Assembly: GCA_029289015.1 (NCBI GenBank)
Contig: JARFUL010000174.1
Location: 1-13,554 of the forward strand
Direction of reading: 5' to 3'
DNA: 13,554 nucleotides
Origin: Syntrophobacteria bacterium
GTDB lineage: Bacteria; Desulfobacterota; Syntrophobacteria; JARFUL01
Position numbers and translations under genes: made by a program. Positions 11,466 to 13,554 of the stretch are shown piece after piece. Under the pieces are notes generated by a model that did not search any database, had not been told where the DNA came from, and saw nothing but the letters and a program-made list of their open reading frames with translations. Position 1 is the stretch's first letter; every line of letters starts with the position of its first letter.

Positions 11466-13196
11466 TTACTCTACCGTTATGATGGGCGCGAGGAGTTGCG
11501 CGGGCTTCTCGAACCCCAGGAGATTCAACACCGTCGCGGCCACGTTGCCCAGCCCGGGGCTCGGGGAAAAGAGGTTCAGCCGAAAGCGCGCGGTGTCCGG
11601 GCCGTGGATGATGAAGGGCACGGAATTGAGCGTGTGGCTCACCTGGACCACCGGGCCCTCGTCCGTGCGCTTTATGTCCCCCTTCTTGCTGTCCCAGCCC
11701 ACCATCTGCTCCGCGTTTCCGTGGTCCGCGGTCACGATGAGGGTGCCCCCCACCTCGTCCACCGCGTCGATTATCAGCCCCAGGCCGCGGTCCACAGTCT
11801 CAATGCCGACGATGGTGGCCCCGAGGTCGCCGGTGTGGCCCACCATATCGCCGTTCGCGAAGTTGAGGCGGATGAAGTCGAAGCCGCCCGCGCGAATGAC
11901 CTCGGCCGCGCGCGCGGCTATCTGGGGGGCCTTCATCTCGGGCGCGTCCGCGAAGGTCTTTACTATGTCCGAGGGTATCTCCTCCTGGACCTCCAGCACG
12001 TCGTCTTGCTCAAGGATCTCCTGGACCCTTTGGACTATGCCGTGCCTTCTCACATAGACGCCGGAGTTGTTCCCGTTCCAGAAGTAGGTGATGTGGCCGA
12101 ACTTCTGGGTCTCGCTCATCGCGAACTGCCTTATCCCGTTCGCGGCCAGGTAGTCGCCCAGGGTCTTCTCCAGGACCGGCGGCGCGATGAGGTAGCGCCG
12201 GGGTATCTTCGCGTCCCCGTCATACTCCAGCATGCCCGCGTAGAAGACCTCGGGGTTTTCGCGCTTTTCGAATTTGTGGAACTTTTTCTCGTCGAACGCG
12301 CGGCTTATCTCAAGGGCCCTGTCCCCCCGGAAGTTGAAGAAGACCACTCCGTCGCCGTCTAATATCCTGCCTATGGGCTTTTGGGGGTCGTCTGGCGCGT
12401 GGATCACGAACGCGGGGAGGTACTGGTCGTCCAGGTCCGTCTCTTTTCTCAGGGAAAGAATAGCTGTCAGCGCGTCCGGGAAGTAGGGCGCGTCCGAGGT
12501 GCCCTCAACGTGGGCCCGCCAGCCCCTTTCAACGATGGACCAGTCAGCCTCGTACCGGTCCATGGTCACCACCATCCTGCCCCCGCCGGACGCGATGCAG
12601 TAGTGAAGCCCCTCGTTGCGCTTTTTTTCGAGGAACTCCTCAAGCTCCCCGAAGTATCTCTGTGCGGACCGCTTGTCCACGTCCCGGCCGTCGAGGAGCC
12701 CGTGGACGAATAGCCTGGTTACTCCGTCTCTTTGCGCGCCGTCTATGAGCGCGAAGAGGTGCTTTATGTGGCTGTGCACGTTGCCGTCGGACACGAGCCC
12801 GATGAGGTGCAAAGAGCCGCTCCTCTCCTTGATGTAGGAGATGAGCTCCCTCCAGGTGCTGCTCTCGAAGAGCGGCCCTTCAATAGCGTCGTTCACCAGT
12901 TTCGCGCCCTGGCTCACCACATAGCCCGCGCCCAGCGCGTTGTGGCCCACCTCGGAGTTCCCCTGGTCCTCGTCGGTGGGGAGCCCCACCGCGGTGCCGT
13001 GGGCCGCGAGGCGGGTGACTATCTTCTCGAAGGACGCGAGCCTGTCCAGGTTGGGGGTGTCGGCCTTGTAGAGCGCGTTGTACTGGTAGCCTTCCGGGTC
13101 CCCGAGGAAGTTCCCCACCCCGTCCATGACCACCAGGACCAGCGGCCTCTTCACCCCCGGAAACCGGGCGAGCCTCTCAAGGCGAAATTCCTCCAC
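11466..13196 (-). CDS. gpmI: Cofactor-independent phosphoglycerate mutase (GpmI), 576 aa
   Basis: Interconverts 3-phosphoglycerate and 2-phosphoglycerate in glycolysis and gluconeogenesis, using two bound metal ions (usually Mn) and a phosphoserine intermediate. All key sites are visible: MDGVG (24-28), the catalytic serine in QGNSEVGHNALGAG (78-91, Ser81), SDGNVHSH (136-143), HGLLDGRDV (165-173), FRGDR (289-293), KFGHITYFWNG (365-375), NFANGDMVGHTG (445-456), TADHGNAEQM (489-498) and SHT (520-522). GNSEVGHNALGAG, instead of the GNSEVGHLNLGAG form common in bacteria, together with the 576-residue length, places it with the plant/trypanosomatid-like iPGM subtype, which some bacteria also have. 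GTG 13196 was chosen for the AGGGGG a few bases upstream. Its stop lies just before the broken methyltransferase. Cytosolic. Confidence 0.96.
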   Translation of the reverse strand: MEEFRLERLARFPGVKRPLVLVVMDGVGNFLGDPEGYQYNALYKADTPNLDRLASFEKIVTRLAAHGTAVGLPTDEDQGNSEVGHNALGAGYVVSQGAKLVNDAIEGPLFESSTWRELISYIKERSGSLHLIGLVSDGNVHSHIKHLFALIDGAQRDGVTRLFVHGLLDGRDVDKRSAQRYFGELEEFLEKKRNEGLHYCIASGGGRMVVTMDRYEADWSIVERGWRAHVEGTSDAPYFPDALTAILSLRKETDLDDQYLPAFVIHAPDDPQKPIGRILDGDGVVFFNFRGDRALEISRAFDEKKFHKFEKRENPEVFYAGMLEYDGDAKIPRRYLIAPPVLEKTLGDYLAANGIRQFAMSETQKFGHITYFWNGNNSGVYVRRHGIVQRVQEILEQDDVLEVQEEIPSDIVKTFADAPEMKAPQIAARAAEVIRAGGFDFIRLNFANGDMVGHTGDLGATIVGIETVDRGLGLIIDAVDEVGGTLIVTADHGNAEQMVGWDSKKGDIKRTDEGPVVQVSHTLNSVPFIIHGPDTARFRLNLFSPSPGLGNVAATVLNLLGFEKPAQLLAPIITVE

Positions 13197-13334
13197 CTCT
13201 ACCCCCTGGAGTATAATCGAACAGGCTTAATTTTCCGCGTGGCTATCCGTCTTAATCCGTTTTAGAATATACCCTTCAGGGGACCCAGCCGCAACCCTAT
13301 TCGGCCCCCGGACCCGGGCCCCGGGGTTTGTGCG

Positions 13335-13363
13335 TTGACACCACCCCCGTTGTGAAGTAAAAA
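13335..13363 (+). promoter_or_regulatory. sigma70-type promoter for cobT
   Basis: On the plus strand, a perfect TTGACA (13335-13340) and TAAAAA (13358-13363, four of six) are 17 bases apart. A start near 13370 leaves a leader of about 25 bases that contains GGAGG (13384-13388). That is too short for a cobalamin riboswitch. Confidence 0.6.
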
Positions 13364-13394
13364 GGTCCTTCCACAAGAATCCTGGAGGCAAGCC

Positions 13395-13554
13395 ATGATG
13401 TTCAAGAGTATTGAAGAGGTTCTGGCAGGGATCGAGCCCGCGTCCGGCGCGGTATATGAAGACGCGCTCAAACACCTGGACAGTCTCACCAAGCCCCGGG
13501 GGTCCCTGGGCTACCTGGAGGAGATGGCCGCGAGGTACTCCGCGGCCACCCGCG
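13395..13554 (+). CDS. cobT: CobT, nicotinate-nucleotide--dimethylbenzimidazole phosphoribosyltransferase (partial, runs off right edge)
   Basis: The first 53 residues are present, containing ALKHLDSLTKPRGSLGYLEE (24-43), the N-terminal hallmark of CobT, usually LD-LTKP-GSLG-LE. CobT makes alpha-ribazole 5'-phosphate from nicotinate mononucleotide and a lower-ligand base during cobalamin nucleotide-loop assembly. The catalytic glutamate and the C-terminal part are outside the window. ATG 13395 has GGAGG six bases upstream; a second ATG follows directly and would also be well placed. It is transcribed away from gpmI, with about 200 bases between them holding its promoter and a GC-rich palindromic patch (13303-13326). 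Confidence 0.9.
   Translation, partial: MMFKSIEEVLAGIEPASGAVYEDALKHLDSLTKPRGSLGYLEEMAARYSAATR

Noticed and set aside
11151..12362. Long plus-strand open frame (403 codons) opposite gpmI and the methyltransferase
   Set aside because: Shadow frame with a low-complexity Val/Glu/His/Arg composition; gpmI is complete on the other strand.
13210..13215. TATACT as a gpmI promoter -10 box
   Set aside because: No -35 partner at proper spacing, and the implied start would remove the AGGGGG ribosome site before GTG 13196.
13303..13326. GC-rich palindromic patch (CCCCGG, CCCGGG, CCGGGG) as a terminator
   Set aside because: Only TTTG follows it, and no plus-strand gene precedes it; left as unexplained GC-rich symmetry upstream of the cobT promoter.
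13262..13394. Cobalamin riboswitch upstream of cobT
   Set aside because: No B12-box-like sequence was seen, and the predicted start near 13370 leaves only about 25 bases of leader.

Overview
This is a GC-rich bacterial chromosome segment. Its gene content is mostly housekeeping and accessory metabolism: LivG-type transporter ATPase, DciA-like DUF721 protein, TrmN6-type tRNA methylase, DUF1015 protein, HflK/HflC, single-heme cytochrome c, TreT-type trehalose synthase, GpmI, CobT. That mix, the frequent AGG and ATA codons and a cluster of short dispersed repeats would fit a deltaproteobacterium (Desulfobacterota) or a Nitrospirota-like anaerobe. This placement is an inference, because no rRNA or other marker gene is present. 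Most genes lie on the minus strand. I saw no tRNA, rRNA, CRISPR array, transposase or phage gene.

Layout, left to right: (1) 1-324, the N-terminal part of a LivG-like ABC ATPase (minus) with its own promoter. (2) 409-1737, a BPL_N/glutamine-amidotransferase-like protein (minus), divergent from a small DUF721/DciA-like gene (1788-2126, plus). (3) 2131-4250, a minus-strand pair, DUF1015 then a TrmN6-type methylase, overlapping by ATGA. (4) 4251-4818, a gap holding dispersed-repeat sequence and the tail of a lost plus-strand gene. (5) 4819-7838, a tight minus-strand operon: small two-helix membrane protein, hflK, hflC, RimK-like ATP-grasp ligase. Its promoter carries an inverted repeat in the -35/-10 spacer. 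(6) 8047-8367, a secreted mono-heme cytochrome c (plus), facing a small lipoprotein and an unrecognised short gene (minus). (7) 8922-9148, a gap with three hairpins. (8) 9149-10531, TreT-like trehalose synthase (minus) with a recognisable promoter and Shine-Dalgarno. (9) 10630-11456, coding remains: a class I SAM methyltransferase split by two in-frame amber codons, and behind it a short coding-like tail in another frame. (10) 11466-13196, cofactor-independent phosphoglycerate mutase of the plant/trypanosomatid-like subtype, immediately upstream of the broken methyltransferase. (11) 13395-13554, the start of cobT (plus) behind a good sigma70-type promoter.

The parts most worth following are the HflK-HflC operon, with an extra membrane peptide at its head and an ATP-grasp ligase at its end, and the methyltransferase interrupted by TAG-CTC-TAG although both halves stay in one frame. 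The repeat-bearing gap between DUF1015 and the ATP-grasp gene is also of interest. I did not find a clear new defence or mobile system here.
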